In this document: positions 7,593 to 15,697 of the stretch, piece by piece
How positions within the stretch are numbered: the first letter of the stretch is position 1
How the letters are laid out: each line of letters begins with the position of its first letter
Source of the DNA: an uncultured Alphaproteobacteria bacterium
Lineage (GTDB): Bacteria > Pseudomonadota > Alphaproteobacteria > CAAHEQ01 > UBA3637
Length of the DNA: 41,816 bases
Reading direction: 5' to 3'
Assembly: GCA_944391585.1 (NCBI GenBank)
Contig: CALXUD010000005.1
Span: 1-41,816, forward strand
Translations under genes and position numbers: made by a program
The notes under the pieces: generated by a model
Database searches by the model: none
What the model saw: only the letters and a program-made list of their open reading frames with translations
What the model was told of the DNA's origin: nothing

Positions 7593-7778
7593 TTAAGCGC
7601 TCTTACGAACCGATTCGCAAGCACAAGCTTTACTTTCTTCAAACCATTTGCGTTCGTTAAATTCGCTTTTCTTTCCCGCATTAAAATGCCCATAAGGACG
7701 AAAATACCCCATCACACGCGTCCAAACTTCGCATACCTGACGTTCAGAATCATCTAATTTAATTTCAGTATTTGACAT
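7593..7778 (-). CDS. 61-aa protein resembling the C-terminal tail of anaerobic ribonucleotide reductase NrdD
   Basis: The core CEVWTRVMGYFRPYGHFNAGKK closely follows the glycyl-radical tail of one branch of class III ribonucleotide reductases (pattern RVxGY, with an aromatic-rich stretch and NxGKxxEF after it). Gly24 in RVMGY would correspond to the radical glycine; Cys16, Cys52 and Cys54 are the only cysteines. The catalytic barrel is missing. The gene is not a chance fragment: it has an excellent ribosome-binding site (GAGGAGG, five bases before the ATG), its own stop, and sits in front of rnhA. I recall similar short proteins annotated as NrdD in alphaproteobacteria. Whether it acts as a spare radical domain, as GrcA does for pyruvate formate-lyase, is speculation. 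Confidence 0.72.
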   Translation of the reverse strand: MSNTEIKLDDSERQVCEVWTRVMGYFRPYGHFNAGKKSEFNERKWFEESKACACESVRKSA

Positions 7779-7894
7779 TCTAACCTCCTCAAAAAAGTTG
7801 CGGGACCATTCCCTCTTGAAATCAGTATAAATTCAAATTATGTAAAATTGGTTAAAAAGAAAAGAACTTTTTATAAACAGAAAATGGACAAAAA

Positions 7895-7922
7895 AAAAGA
7901 GCTTTGTTTTTCAAGCTCTTTT
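7895..7922 (-). terminator. Terminator of the hpf-ptsN operon
   Basis: A 10-bp inverted repeat with core AGAGCTT/AAGCTCT and an 8-base loop is followed on the minus strand by a run of T. It lies 25 bases after the ptsN stop codon. The rest of the 168-base gap (to 7778) holds the leader of the 61-aa gene, with a -10-like TATACT (rc near 7823) but no convincing -35 box. Confidence 0.8.
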
Positions 7923-7946
7923 CTTTTAAAAATTCAATAAAAAAAT

Positions 7947-8402
7947 TTATTCGTCAGAATCATTCTCCCGAATCAAACGATAAATTTCATCACATGAATC
8001 GGCCGTACGCAACTGCTCGGCTAACGACTCGTTTCTTAAGATACGAGATAAGCGTGCCAACGCTTTCAAGTGATCAGCTCCGTCTTTTTCCGGAACCAAT
8101 AACAAGAAAAACAAATCTACCGGTTTTTCGTCAACTGCTTCAAAATCAATTGGTTTTGTACGCACAAAAGCACAAAAGATCTTCTTCAAATCCGGCAAGC
8201 GCGTATGAGGTAAAGCCACCCCACGTCCAACACCTGTCGTACCCAAGCGTTCCCGTTCAATTAACGCATCCAAAACAGCCCGCTTATCCAAACCGGTTTC
8301 ATCGGCGGCAAGCCCGGCCAACATATCCAACATCCGTTTCTTATTCATTTCCTCATCAGAAATCCGAATACATTTCGGAGATAGAAAATCAACAATTTTC
8401 AT
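7947..8402 (-). CDS. ptsN: PTS IIA-Ntr regulatory phosphocarrier
   Basis: The 151-aa protein is an EIIA of the fructose/mannitol fold. The phosphorylated histidine is His66 in GVALPHTRLP. It belongs to the regulatory nitrogen-PTS branch, which takes phosphate from NPr and controls potassium transport, stringent response and envelope functions instead of moving sugar. No EI or NPr gene is in the window. It follows hpf by nine bases, the arrangement normally found downstream of rpoN in proteobacteria; rpoN itself is not here. Confidence 0.95.
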   Translation of the reverse strand: MKIVDFLSPKCIRISDEEMNKKRMLDMLAGLAADETGLDKRAVLDALIERERLGTTGVGRGVALPHTRLPDLKKIFCAFVRTKPIDFEAVDEKPVDLFFLLLVPEKDGADHLKALARLSRILRNESLAEQLRTADSCDEIYRLIRENDSDE

Positions 8403-8411
8403 TTTAAAACC

Positions 8412-8960
8412 TTATTTATTTTTCGGATCAACCCAACCGATATTTCCGTCATTGCGGCGATAAACCATGTTTAAACCACCATGAGCCGTATTCCGGAACA
8501 TCAAAGCCGGTAAGCCTTCCAAATCCATTTTCATTACAGCCGCACTTACCGTACAAACAGGCAATTCCGCTTGCATTTCGGCCACAATAACCGGAGCATC
8601 ACCGACAACTTCTTTTTCTTCATCTGATTCAATAACGGCCGCAGCTACCATTTCAACCGGTTCAGCTTGATAATCTGTCATTTTGTTTTTATAACGCCGT
8701 AATTGACGAGCCACTTTATTGGTCGCCACATCAAACGCCGCATAAGGATCTCCTGAAGCGCCCGTTGCCCGCACTAAAACGCCGGAAACCGGATGAACAG
8801 TAATTTCGGCAACCGCTTCGTTTCTTTCTTTAAAGATACGCACATCAGCTTTAACCGCATCTTCAAAATATTTTGAAATTGTTCCTTCCAAAGCACTTTC
8901 AATATAAGAACGCAAGCTGGAACCTAAATCAATTTGCTGGCCTGTAATTTGTATTTGCAT
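8412..8960 (-). CDS. hpf: Ribosome hibernation promoting factor, long form
   Basis: At 182 aa this is the long HPF type: an N-terminal S30AE/YfiA domain (about 1-100, starting MQIQITGQQIDLGSSL), an acidic linker, and a C-terminal dimerisation domain (about 125-180, ending LMFRNTAHGGLNMVYRRNDGNIGWVDP). Long HPF binds the 30S decoding site and pairs ribosomes into 100S dimers during slow growth. The gene leads the hpf-ptsN operon and has a strong promoter at 9005-9033. Confidence 0.95.
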   Translation of the reverse strand: MQIQITGQQIDLGSSLRSYIESALEGTISKYFEDAVKADVRIFKERNEAVAEITVHPVSGVLVRATGASGDPYAAFDVATNKVARQLRRYKNKMTDYQAEPVEMVAAAVIESDEEKEVVGDAPVIVAEMQAELPVCTVSAAVMKMDLEGLPALMFRNTAHGGLNMVYRRNDGNIGWVDPKNK

Positions 8961-9004
8961 TTTTTTCTCTTTCCCTTAAAATTAAATATAATAATCAAAT
9001 TTTG

Positions 9005-9033
9005 ATTTTAGCTGTTTTCATACTTCTTGTCAA
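9005..9033 (-). promoter_or_regulatory. Promoter of hpf-ptsN
   Basis: A perfect TTGACA is spaced 17 bases from TAAAAT. The start would be near 8998, giving a leader of about 38 bases. The -35 box lies within 20 bases of the hemW start on the other strand. Confidence 0.75.
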
Positions 9034-9047
9034 GAGGGCAATCATTC

Positions 9048-10124
9048 ATGAAAAAATTATTTGGCGCCTATATCCATTGGCCTTATTGCTTATCCAAATG
9101 CCCGTATTGCGATTTTGCCAGTCGAGCCGAATCGCCTCTAGACGAAAACACTCTTTTTCAAGCTTATCGGCGCGATATCCTGTTTTTGCGGACAAAAACA
9201 TCTGCCAAAACATTAACCAGTGTTTTTTTCGGTGGCGGCACTCCCTCATTGATGAGTCCCTCTTTATGTACACGCCTTTTAAATGAATTAAATGCCCATT
9301 TTCCATTTTCCTCTGACATAGAAATCACATTGGAAGCCAACCCCGATGCCATTAACTTAAAAAAAATGAAATCCTTTCAAAAAGTTGGGATTAACCGGCT
9401 GTCTTTAGGGGTACAATCTATGACCGAGTCCGGTTTAAAACAATTAGGGCGCCGCCACTCACTTAAAACCGCTCTGAGTCAAATTGAAAATGCTCAATGC
9501 GTTTTTAAAAATATCAATATAGATTTAATTTACGCACGCCCCCATCAAACCCGTTCCGACTGGCAACAAGAATTGGAAACTGCCTACGCTTTGAACCTAC
9601 CGCATTATTCCTGCTACCAATTAAGCATTGAAAAGGGAACTCCTTTTGCCAGCCAAAAAATAAAACCAACCGATGATGAAACCGCTCGCACACTTTATTT
9701 GGATACACATGATTTTATGAAAACAAAAAACATCCGTCAATATGAGGTTTCGAACTATGCCAAGAGCGGTTTTGAATGCCGTCATAACCTAACTTATTGG
9801 CTTGGATGCGATTACCTCGGAATCGGCCCTGCAGCTCATGGCCGTCTTAATAATTTAGCCGTTCAAAACGCACGAACAACCTCTCAATGGATTAAACAAA
9901 AACCTCAAATTGAAACGCTTTCCGAAACAGAACGTCAAACTGAAAAACTCATGATGCATCTGCGCTTGTTGAATGTCGGTTATCCGATTCAAGGTTTACC
10001 GGAACAAGGTTTAAGAACGGCCTTCCAAAATAAATGGATTATACAAAAGGGAGATAAAATTTTTCCAACACTGGAAGGGATTTTGATGCTTAATAGCCTG
10101 ATTCTTCTTCTGATGCCGGCGTAA
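9048..10124 (+). CDS. hemW: HemW-type radical SAM heme chaperone
   Basis: The protein (358 aa) carries the radical-SAM cluster motif Cys14-x3-Cys18-x2-Cys21 in HWPYCLSKCPYCDF, followed by FFGGGTPS and the IDLIYARPHQT segment of the coproporphyrinogen oxidase-like family. HemW lacks the extra cysteine near the N-terminus of true HemN and is now viewed as a heme-transfer protein. The ATG at 9048 is preferred over the in-frame ATG at 9027 because GAGGG stands nine bases before it and homologues begin at this point. It is about 20 residues shorter than usual at the C-terminus. The last 35 bases overlap the end of the convergent LpoA-like gene. Confidence 0.92.
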   Translation: MKKLFGAYIHWPYCLSKCPYCDFASRAESPLDENTLFQAYRRDILFLRTKTSAKTLTSVFFGGGTPSLMSPSLCTRLLNELNAHFPFSSDIEITLEANPDAINLKKMKSFQKVGINRLSLGVQSMTESGLKQLGRRHSLKTALSQIENAQCVFKNINIDLIYARPHQTRSDWQQELETAYALNLPHYSCYQLSIEKGTPFASQKIKPTDDETARTLYLDTHDFMKTKNIRQYEVSNYAKSGFECRHNLTYWLGCDYLGIGPAAHGRLNNLAVQNARTTSQWIKQKPQIETLSETERQTEKLMMHLRLLNVGYPIQGLPEQGLRTAFQNKWIIQKGDKIFPTLEGILMLNSLILLLMPA

Positions 10125-11511
10125 CATCTTCTGAAATAACTTCTTCTTTCACAGTTCTTTCATTGGTCCCGATTTCTTCAACACCCAACGCTTCTTTCAG
10201 CATCATTTCCTCTTGCACCTGTTTTTTCTGACGCTCCAACTCCTCCTGTGCATCGGCAATAGATTGCGTGCTTTGTGTGTTCCAAAACCATTGCTGTGGC
10301 ACTTCTTCAAAATTAGCGCGTGCCGGCTCAACCAATTGGGGCCGTCCATACGGATTGATTTGATAAATATCCAACAACCGATTATTCGTCCCGTCTTTAT
10401 TCAAGCGCACCAATCCGTTAATTCCTTTATATCCACCAACATTCGCAATTCCCTCTTCCGTCAAAGCACCTTTAGATTTTAAAAAGACCGCCATCATAAA
10501 CGCATCATATCCATAAGCTGCTACCGGCATAGGTTTTTTTCCAAATTGCGCCTGATATAGTTGCTCAAAATCTTTTTCAGAGCGAATCGGCATTGCGGGG
10601 AAATACATGCCACGCACACTTTTATCTTTTCCTTGCGCCGCAGCACCTGATAAGCCGATTGTCATCACATCTCGCGGGGTCATATCATAATAACTAAGCA
10701 GTGACATTACTTGCTTTAATTTAACCCCTTCTTCTGCGACCAATAACACGTCAAAATCAACCCGTTCCGCAATGGGCTTTGCTAATTCTGCCTGTTCTGC
10801 CTCTGTTAAATTTTTTTTCTTGGGATCAATCTGCTTGGGTGATACTTTTAACACAGCGGGTGCCAAATTCACATCTTTCGGATTATAAAGCGCAATTTTT
10901 TCCACCACCATACCGGGGCATTTTTTAATCGATTGCTGTAGCGTGTTCAGCGTTAATTCTCCGACTTTATTTTCCGCCCCCAAAACTGCCAAGCGCCGTT
11001 TACCTTGATCGCAGGCATATTGAACCATTGTATCTACCTGTTCGGGAATCAAAAGAGCCGTTGTATAAACCCCATTTCCCAATACTGCATTATCTGAAGT
11101 AAATGAAATGACCGGAACAGTTGTACCCGCTTCCTGAACGGCTTTCACTTCTGCGGAAAAAACAGGTCCCAAAATCACATCTGGATTTTTATCTCGCGCT
11201 TGCTCTAAAGCATCAAGAGTTCCGGCTTCTGTTCCCTTTGTATCTATAAAAAAAGTTTCAATCTGATGATCCGGCAAATCAAATTGCGCCATCAAAGCGG
11301 CATTTAAAAATGCTTCCCCCACTTTGGCAGAAGAACCGGTTAACGGCAACAAATAAACGATTCGCAAATCCACTTCCGATTCAGCCAAATTATGCGCATT
11401 TAATGTCGCCGGAATATCTTGATAAAACGGCTGATGCCACGGAGAAATTCCTTTTTTCCCGCAACCTGCTAACATTCCCAACAAAACCAGCGCAAAAATC
11501 AACCGCCGCAT
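10090..11511 (-). CDS. LpoA/LppC-like outer-membrane lipoprotein, periplasmic-binding fold
   Basis: A lipoprotein signal with lipobox LAGC gives a mature protein lipidated at Cys17. The body (about residues 50-400) has the Type I periplasmic-binding-protein fold seen in the penicillin-binding protein activator family (LVYLLPLTGSSAKVGEAF-like opening, DVILGPVFSAEVKAV, VISFTSDN). The C-terminal 60 residues are Glu/Gln-rich and probably a flexible or coiled stretch. In gammaproteobacteria LpoA stimulates PBP1A from the outer membrane. Here the conserved divergent pairing with rsmI supports the assignment, but it lacks the N-terminal TPR domain of E. coli LpoA, so activation of a penicillin-binding protein is inference. 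Confidence 0.85.
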   Translation of the reverse strand: MRRLIFALVLLGMLAGCGKKGISPWHQPFYQDIPATLNAHNLAESEVDLRIVYLLPLTGSSAKVGEAFLNAALMAQFDLPDHQIETFFIDTKGTEAGTLDALEQARDKNPDVILGPVFSAEVKAVQEAGTTVPVISFTSDNAVLGNGVYTTALLIPEQVDTMVQYACDQGKRRLAVLGAENKVGELTLNTLQQSIKKCPGMVVEKIALYNPKDVNLAPAVLKVSPKQIDPKKKNLTEAEQAELAKPIAERVDFDVLLVAEEGVKLKQVMSLLSYYDMTPRDVMTIGLSGAAAQGKDKSVRGMYFPAMPIRSEKDFEQLYQAQFGKKPMPVAAYGYDAFMMAVFLKSKGALTEEGIANVGGYKGINGLVRLNKDGTNNRLLDIYQINPYGRPQLVEPARANFEEVPQQWFWNTQSTQSIADAQEELERQKKQVQEEMMLKEALGVEEIGTNERTVKEEVISEDVTPASEEESGY

Positions 11512-11553
11512 GAAGAACCTCTTTTAAAGAAACTTAATTTATGTTATAGTTTC

Positions 11554-11582
11554 TTTATACGTTTTTTTTGCTTATTTTTCAA
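11554..11582 (-). promoter_or_regulatory. Promoter of the LpoA-like gene
   Basis: TTGAAA and TATAAA are 17 bases apart. The divergent rsmI gene has only a -10-like TATAGT (11545-11550) with a poor -35 in the same region. Confidence 0.6.
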
Positions 11583-11602
11583 GTTTTTTATAAAGGATAT
11601 TT

Positions 11603-12424
11603 ATGCTCTACCTTGTTTCAACACCCATCGGCAATCTTGGAGATATCTCGGAACGCGCCAAAGCAATCTTGCAATCAGTTGATTTGATTGCTTGTGAAGA
11701 CACACGTACCACAAAGCAACTACTCACTTTATTGGGATTAAAAATTCCGCCACTCACAGCTTATCACGAACACAATGCCGAGAAAGCCAAAGGTCCCTTG
11801 ATTGAAAAATTAAAAGCCGGCCTTAATATCGCATTGGTTTCGGATGCCGGCACGCCTTTAATTTCCGATCCGGGGTATAAATTGGTGCAAGCCTGTTATG
11901 AAAACAACCTACCCTTAACCAGCATTCCCGGCGCTAATGCCCCTTTAACAGCTCTGCAACTATCCGGAATTGCATCTCATGCCTTTTGCTTTGGCGGTTT
12001 TTTACCACCCAAATCAGCGGCACGACAAAAACACTTAACAACATTTTCCAACGCCCCGTGCACGCTTATTTTTTACGAAACAGCTAACCGCTTAATGGAC
12101 ACGTTAAAAGACATTGAAAAAACGCTCCATAACCCTTTCATGGCCGTTGTTCGCGAACTTACCAAAAAGTTTGAAGAAGTCAAACGAGGAACAGCTGCGG
12201 ATTTAATCTGTTTTTATCAAGAAAACGGAGCTCCGAAAGGTGAAATCGTTTTGGTTATTGAAAATACACCGACACTTGAGCCTCTCTCCGCTCAAGAAAT
12301 AGAGGCACGCCTTCAATTGCTCCTTCAAACACAATCCGTGAATGAAGCCGCCAAAATCCTACACGCCGAAACCGGTCTGTCTAAAAAAGAACTTTACGCG
12401 CGCGCCCTCGCCCTGAAAGGATAA
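11603..12424 (+). CDS. rsmI: 16S rRNA (cytidine-1402-2'-O)-methyltransferase
   Basis: The 273-aa protein belongs to the tetrapyrrole-methylase superfamily. It shows the RsmI signatures LYLVSTPIGNLGDIS, CEDTRTTKQLL, ALVSDAGTPLISDPG and TLIFYETANRL. It methylates the ribose of C1402 in the 30S P site, using S-adenosylmethionine. AAAGGA stands before the ATG. yraN follows after two bases, and the BON lipoprotein gene overlaps that, so the three form one operon; this order is common in proteobacteria. Confidence 0.97.
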   Translation: MLYLVSTPIGNLGDISERAKAILQSVDLIACEDTRTTKQLLTLLGLKIPPLTAYHEHNAEKAKGPLIEKLKAGLNIALVSDAGTPLISDPGYKLVQACYENNLPLTSIPGANAPLTALQLSGIASHAFCFGGFLPPKSAARQKHLTTFSNAPCTLIFYETANRLMDTLKDIEKTLHNPFMAVVRELTKKFEEVKRGTAADLICFYQENGAPKGEIVLVIENTPTLEPLSAQEIEARLQLLLQTQSVNEAAKILHAETGLSKKELYARALALKG

Positions 12425-12426
12425 CC

Positions 12427-12792
12427 ATGCCTCGCACCTCTTATCAAATCGGTCATTTTTTAGAGCGCTGGACAGCTTTTTTATTCTTCTTTAAAGGCTA
12501 TTTTTTAATTGCACGCAATTTTTCAATCGGACGTGGGACCGGAGCAGGCGAAGTTGATTTAATTTTTAAAAAAGGCAAAACGTTGATTTTTGTTGAGGTC
12601 AAAAAACGCCCCACACGCACCCAAGCCCGTTATGCCATTGACGGGAAAAACCAAACCCGTGTTGTGCGCGCTTCAGCCGTCTTTTTAGCCCGCCGTCCCC
12701 AATATCAAAATTATGCTATCCGATACGATGCCGTTATTTATGGCAATTCGCTTTGGCCCACTCATATTCAAAACGCATGGCAGGTTTTATGA
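12427..12792 (+). CDS. yraN: YraN/UPF0102 endonuclease-fold protein
   Basis: This is a 121-aa protein of the UPF0102 family. The PD-(D/E)XK-like core is visible as GAGEVDLIF followed by LIFVEVKKR, the likely metal-binding Asp, Glu and Lys. The family is widespread, usually sits next to rsmI, and has no settled biological role. The stop codon overlaps the start of the next gene (ATGA). Confidence 0.92.
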   Translation: MPRTSYQIGHFLERWTAFLFFFKGYFLIARNFSIGRGTGAGEVDLIFKKGKTLIFVEVKKRPTRTQARYAIDGKNQTRVVRASAVFLARRPQYQNYAIRYDAVIYGNSLWPTHIQNAWQVL

Positions 12793-13382
12793 AAACTATT
12801 TTAACTCTTTTAACTTGTTTCCTGATTCTTCCGCTCGCCGGCTGCCAATTCATCGGCACTCTTTATAACGTAGGCGATAGAACCATCACCATTTTGCTGG
12901 ATGATCGCCCCTTTTCTCAAGATATGAAAGATTTAAAGACTAACGCAGCCTTACGTAAAGCCTTGATTGCAAAAGACTCTAAATTCGGAATAGATATTGA
13001 ACTCACCGTTTTTGAAAACGTTGTTTTGTTAAATGGTGCTCTACCCACGACGGAATTGATTGAAACCGTTGTCCAAACCGTTTGGAGCCATGAATCAGTT
13101 GAAAAAGTGATTAACTATATCCGATTGGACACGCCGTCCACCTATCAAGCCGGTGAAGATGCTGCCATTTCGGCCAAAATCAGAACCCAGCTGTCTTTTA
13201 CGCGCGGCATCAAAGCCTCTAATTATAAGCTGACGATGGAAAACGGAACCGTCTACCTCATGGGCATCACCCAAAATGATGCAGAACTGAATAAAGTCGT
13301 TTCCGTGATAAAAAACACGGCCGGTGTTCAAGATATTGTAATTCTAACCCGCTTTCAAGATCAAACAACCTCTGATAGATAA
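12789..13382 (+). CDS. Two-BON-domain lipoprotein, DolP/YraP-like
   Basis: Start is placed at 12789, where the ATG overlaps the yraN stop and the lipoprotein signal begins; the upstream in-frame ATG at 12753 would lie inside yraN and spoil the signal. The lipobox is LAGC. Two BON domains follow (about 50-110 and 120-190), the second ending in VVSVIKNTAGVQDIVILTRF. In E. coli the DolP protein is an outer-membrane lipoprotein that helps maintain the envelope and BamA function. The position after rsmI-yraN matches that family's usual context. Confidence 0.88.
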   Translation: MKTILTLLTCFLILPLAGCQFIGTLYNVGDRTITILLDDRPFSQDMKDLKTNAALRKALIAKDSKFGIDIELTVFENVVLLNGALPTTELIETVVQTVWSHESVEKVINYIRLDTPSTYQAGEDAAISAKIRTQLSFTRGIKASNYKLTMENGTVYLMGITQNDAELNKVVSVIKNTAGVQDIVILTRFQDQTTSDR

Positions 13383-13386
13383 AAAC

Positions 13387-13415
13387 TTGACAAAACGTTT
13401 TTTTTCTTTTATTCT
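13387..13415 (+). promoter_or_regulatory. Promoter of the ankyrin-repeat gene
   Basis: Perfect TTGACA, 17-base spacer, TATTCT. It gives a leader of about 20 bases, just enough for the AGAGGA ribosome-binding site. Confidence 0.7.
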
Positions 13416-13442
13416 ATCCCCTAAAATAAAGAGGAAAAACAC

Positions 13443-14501
13443 ATGACAAATTCTTTTGTATTACAAAAACTCTCCCCGGAAACGGAAGAAAATCTTTCAA
13501 CACGCCCATTAGCCTTCTATAAAGCTTTATCTTATGGGCGCGCCCCATTTTGGATGGCGCTGGAATGGTCAGACGACAAAGCGCTTCAAGAAATAATTTA
13601 TGCTGATAAATATAACTTAAATGAACAAGATAAAAACACCGGTCAAACCCTGGCAATGCGTTTAATCCAAAAAGGTAAATTTGATTTATTAAAGGATGTT
13701 ATTAACAGCGGTGCGGATATCAGCATTCGGGATAAATCAGGCAAAACTGTTTTAGATTACGCGCAACATATGTATTTGACCTATCCGCAACAAGAAGAGC
13801 GTCTTAAACAAGTTTGTTCTTATCCGGCTTTAAAAGAAACATATCGAGCCATTTATCGTTTCATACACCAAGAAGTCAAAAAAAGAATTCGTTTATCTAA
13901 TTTACGACAAAGCACTATTTTGGCTCTTTTGTCATTAACGCCAAAATTCCGACATGAGCAAATTATTCGGAAGTTACACAAGCCGCAAACTCCCACTTTT
14001 TACGAAATTCAAAGAATCAAAAAAGAATATGCTTATCCATTGGCCAGTGCTATTTTAAATCGTTGGGACTTGCGTTTATTCCGTGCGATGTGCCGAGATA
14101 AATCCTTGCAAAACAGAACTGCCAAAGGAACACGTTATGAAGATTTACTGGTTTTAGCGGCACGCGAAAAAGCATTGGATTATATTGAACCGTTGGTTTT
14201 ATTAGCTCATAAAAGCGCATTAGGAAACGATAAATATGGTTACTCTGCTATTGATGTCTTACAAAAACACTATCAAAAAGATCGTTCTTATTTGATTAAA
14301 GCATATACTCAATCAACTAACAATATAACGCTTCAATTCAAAAAGAAAGAGTTGGAAAAAATGCACACAATATTACTGTTTTTACATCGACAAGCAGAAA
14401 TGGAATTACGTACCAACAGCTTATCTGGAAATATTGTTGGTAAACAAGCTCTTAAATATCACCAGTTGATGCGCTCTTTACTCCAAAAGGAGCGTATCTA
14501 A
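13443..14501 (+). CDS. Ankyrin-repeat protein with long helical C-terminal part
   Basis: The 352-aa protein has at least one good ankyrin unit (about residues 53-105: NLNEQDKNTGQTLAMRLI, then GADISIRDKSGKTVLDYA), and a second degenerate one just before it. The remaining 240 residues are basic, rich in helix-forming residues, and contain another ankyrin-like fragment (GNDKYGYSAIDVLQKHY, about 255-275). There is no signal peptide, so it is cytoplasmic or exported by a dedicated system. It stands alone, with its own promoter and terminator. Ankyrin proteins in host-associated alphaproteobacteria are often effectors, but nothing in the sequence proves that here. Confidence 0.82.
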   Translation: MTNSFVLQKLSPETEENLSTRPLAFYKALSYGRAPFWMALEWSDDKALQEIIYADKYNLNEQDKNTGQTLAMRLIQKGKFDLLKDVINSGADISIRDKSGKTVLDYAQHMYLTYPQQEERLKQVCSYPALKETYRAIYRFIHQEVKKRIRLSNLRQSTILALLSLTPKFRHEQIIRKLHKPQTPTFYEIQRIKKEYAYPLASAILNRWDLRLFRAMCRDKSLQNRTAKGTRYEDLLVLAAREKALDYIEPLVLLAHKSALGNDKYGYSAIDVLQKHYQKDRSYLIKAYTQSTNNITLQFKKKELEKMHTILLFLHRQAEMELRTNSLSGNIVGKQALKYHQLMRSLLQKERI

Positions 14502-14521
14502 AAAAGTGCTTTCTTCAAAAG

Positions 14522-14549
14522 AAAAAGCCCTTGTAAATAAGGGCTTTTT
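14522..14549. terminator. Bidirectional intrinsic terminator
   Basis: An 11-bp perfect stem (AAAAAGCCCTT with AAGGGCTTTTT), six-base loop and flanking A/T runs lie between the convergent ankyrin gene and lpxC. Confidence 0.9.
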
Positions 14550-14570
14550 TGTTTTCGCCTGATAGCTAAA

Positions 14571-15518
14571 TCAAGCTGTTTTTCTACGACCGGCGGCTAA
14601 CTCATCCATATAAGCATCCATTTCCACAATTTCATATGCACTTTTATCCGCCATTAACTTGCGTAATAAAGCATTTGTATGCGCATGGCCTGATTTAACC
14701 CCACAGAAATGACCGATAACCGGCATGCCCAACTGGTATAAATCTCCAACAGCATCCAATGTTTTATGCACCACAAATTCATTTTCACTACGCAATCCTT
14801 CCGGATTTAAAACTTTATCACCTTCCACCACAATGCAATTCTCTAAAGTGCCGCCGCGAGCCAATCCCATTGCACGTAATGCTTCCACCTCATGTGCAAA
14901 ACCAAATGTACGGGCATAAGCAATAGAATCTTTAAAAGAGCGCTTGGTCAATGTAATGGAATACTCTTGCCGACCAATTGCACGAGATTTTACAAAATCA
15001 ATCACAAAATCCATTTCCAAGCCTTCTTCGGCTGGATATAAACAAACTTCCGCACCCTTTTGATCTTCAAATAAAACTTCTTTTTTAATTTTGACAGCCC
15101 TCAACGGTGCATCTTGCTCAATTACACCGGCACATTCAAACAAGGTTACATAATCCAACGCGGAACCGTCCAATAACGGAGCTTCAGGACCATCTACCTC
15201 AATAATGGCATTAGAAACGCCAAAACCATGCAACGCCGCCATCAAATGCTCAATAGTTGACACATAAACCCCTGCGTCATTACTGATACATGAATTTAAA
15301 CGCGTATCCGAGACGTTATTATACAACGCTGGAATTAAATTATTTCGATCCGTCACATCAATACGCTTAAACACAATACCTGTATCCACATCGGCCGGAC
15401 AAAATGTCATATTGACCTTTTGACCGGAATGCAATCCGACACCCACACACGAAATTGCGTTTTGAAAAGTTTTTTGACAATACTTATAAGATGTAAGTGT
15501 ATTAATTTCGGCAATCAT
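14571..15518 (-). CDS. lpxC: UDP-3-O-acyl-N-acetylglucosamine deacetylase
   Basis: The 315-aa enzyme catalyses the committed step of lipid A synthesis. Zinc ligands are visible: His91 in STIEHLMAALHG, and the His and Asp of VHKTLDAVGDLYQLG; the general-base histidine is in SGHAHTNAL. The N-terminal TFQNAISCVGVGLHSGQKV is typical. GGAG stands six bases before the ATG. The gene is monocistronic, with its own promoter and a shared terminator. In many proteobacteria it follows ftsZ, which is not the case here. Confidence 0.97.
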   Translation of the reverse strand: MIAEINTLTSYKYCQKTFQNAISCVGVGLHSGQKVNMTFCPADVDTGIVFKRIDVTDRNNLIPALYNNVSDTRLNSCISNDAGVYVSTIEHLMAALHGFGVSNAIIEVDGPEAPLLDGSALDYVTLFECAGVIEQDAPLRAVKIKKEVLFEDQKGAEVCLYPAEEGLEMDFVIDFVKSRAIGRQEYSITLTKRSFKDSIAYARTFGFAHEVEALRAMGLARGGTLENCIVVEGDKVLNPEGLRSENEFVVHKTLDAVGDLYQLGMPVIGHFCGVKSGHAHTNALLRKLMADKSAYEIVEMDAYMDELAAGRRKTA

Positions 15519-15544
15519 AAGAAACTCCTTTATTCTGTGAGCTC

Positions 15545-15573
15545 AGAATACACAGTTATTCTTTGAAATTCAA
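15545..15573 (-). promoter_or_regulatory. Promoter of lpxC
   Basis: TTGAAT and TATTCT are 17 bases apart. An imperfect palindrome around GAGCTC (15535-15550) overlaps the -10 box and the expected start point. Confidence 0.6.
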
Positions 15574-15659
15574 ATCAATGATTATTTCAAATTATTACAA
15601 AAATCTTCATACCCAATCTGTTTTATTAAAAAACATGCCTTTTAAGCTGACTTTTTAAC

Positions 15660-15688
15660 TTGACTTTCTAAGATAAAACCGATAAAAA
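15660..15688 (+). promoter_or_regulatory. Possible leaderless promoter for the M23 gene
   Basis: TTGACT, 17-base spacer, TAAAAA (a weak -10). The -10 box ends nine bases before the ATG at 15698, so the leader would be only a few bases; no ribosome-binding site is visible. Confidence 0.4.
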
Positions 15689-15697
15689 TACTCTATT

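Noticed and set aside
7904-8407. 167-aa ORF on the plus strand opposite ptsN
   Set aside because: It is fully antisense to a well-supported ptsN gene, starts inside the terminator hairpin, has a basic low-complexity composition and no ribosome-binding site.
13395-13409. AAAACGTTTT plus T run as a terminator after the BON lipoprotein
   Set aside because: The stem is too weak and the same bases form the spacer of a good promoter for the ankyrin gene.
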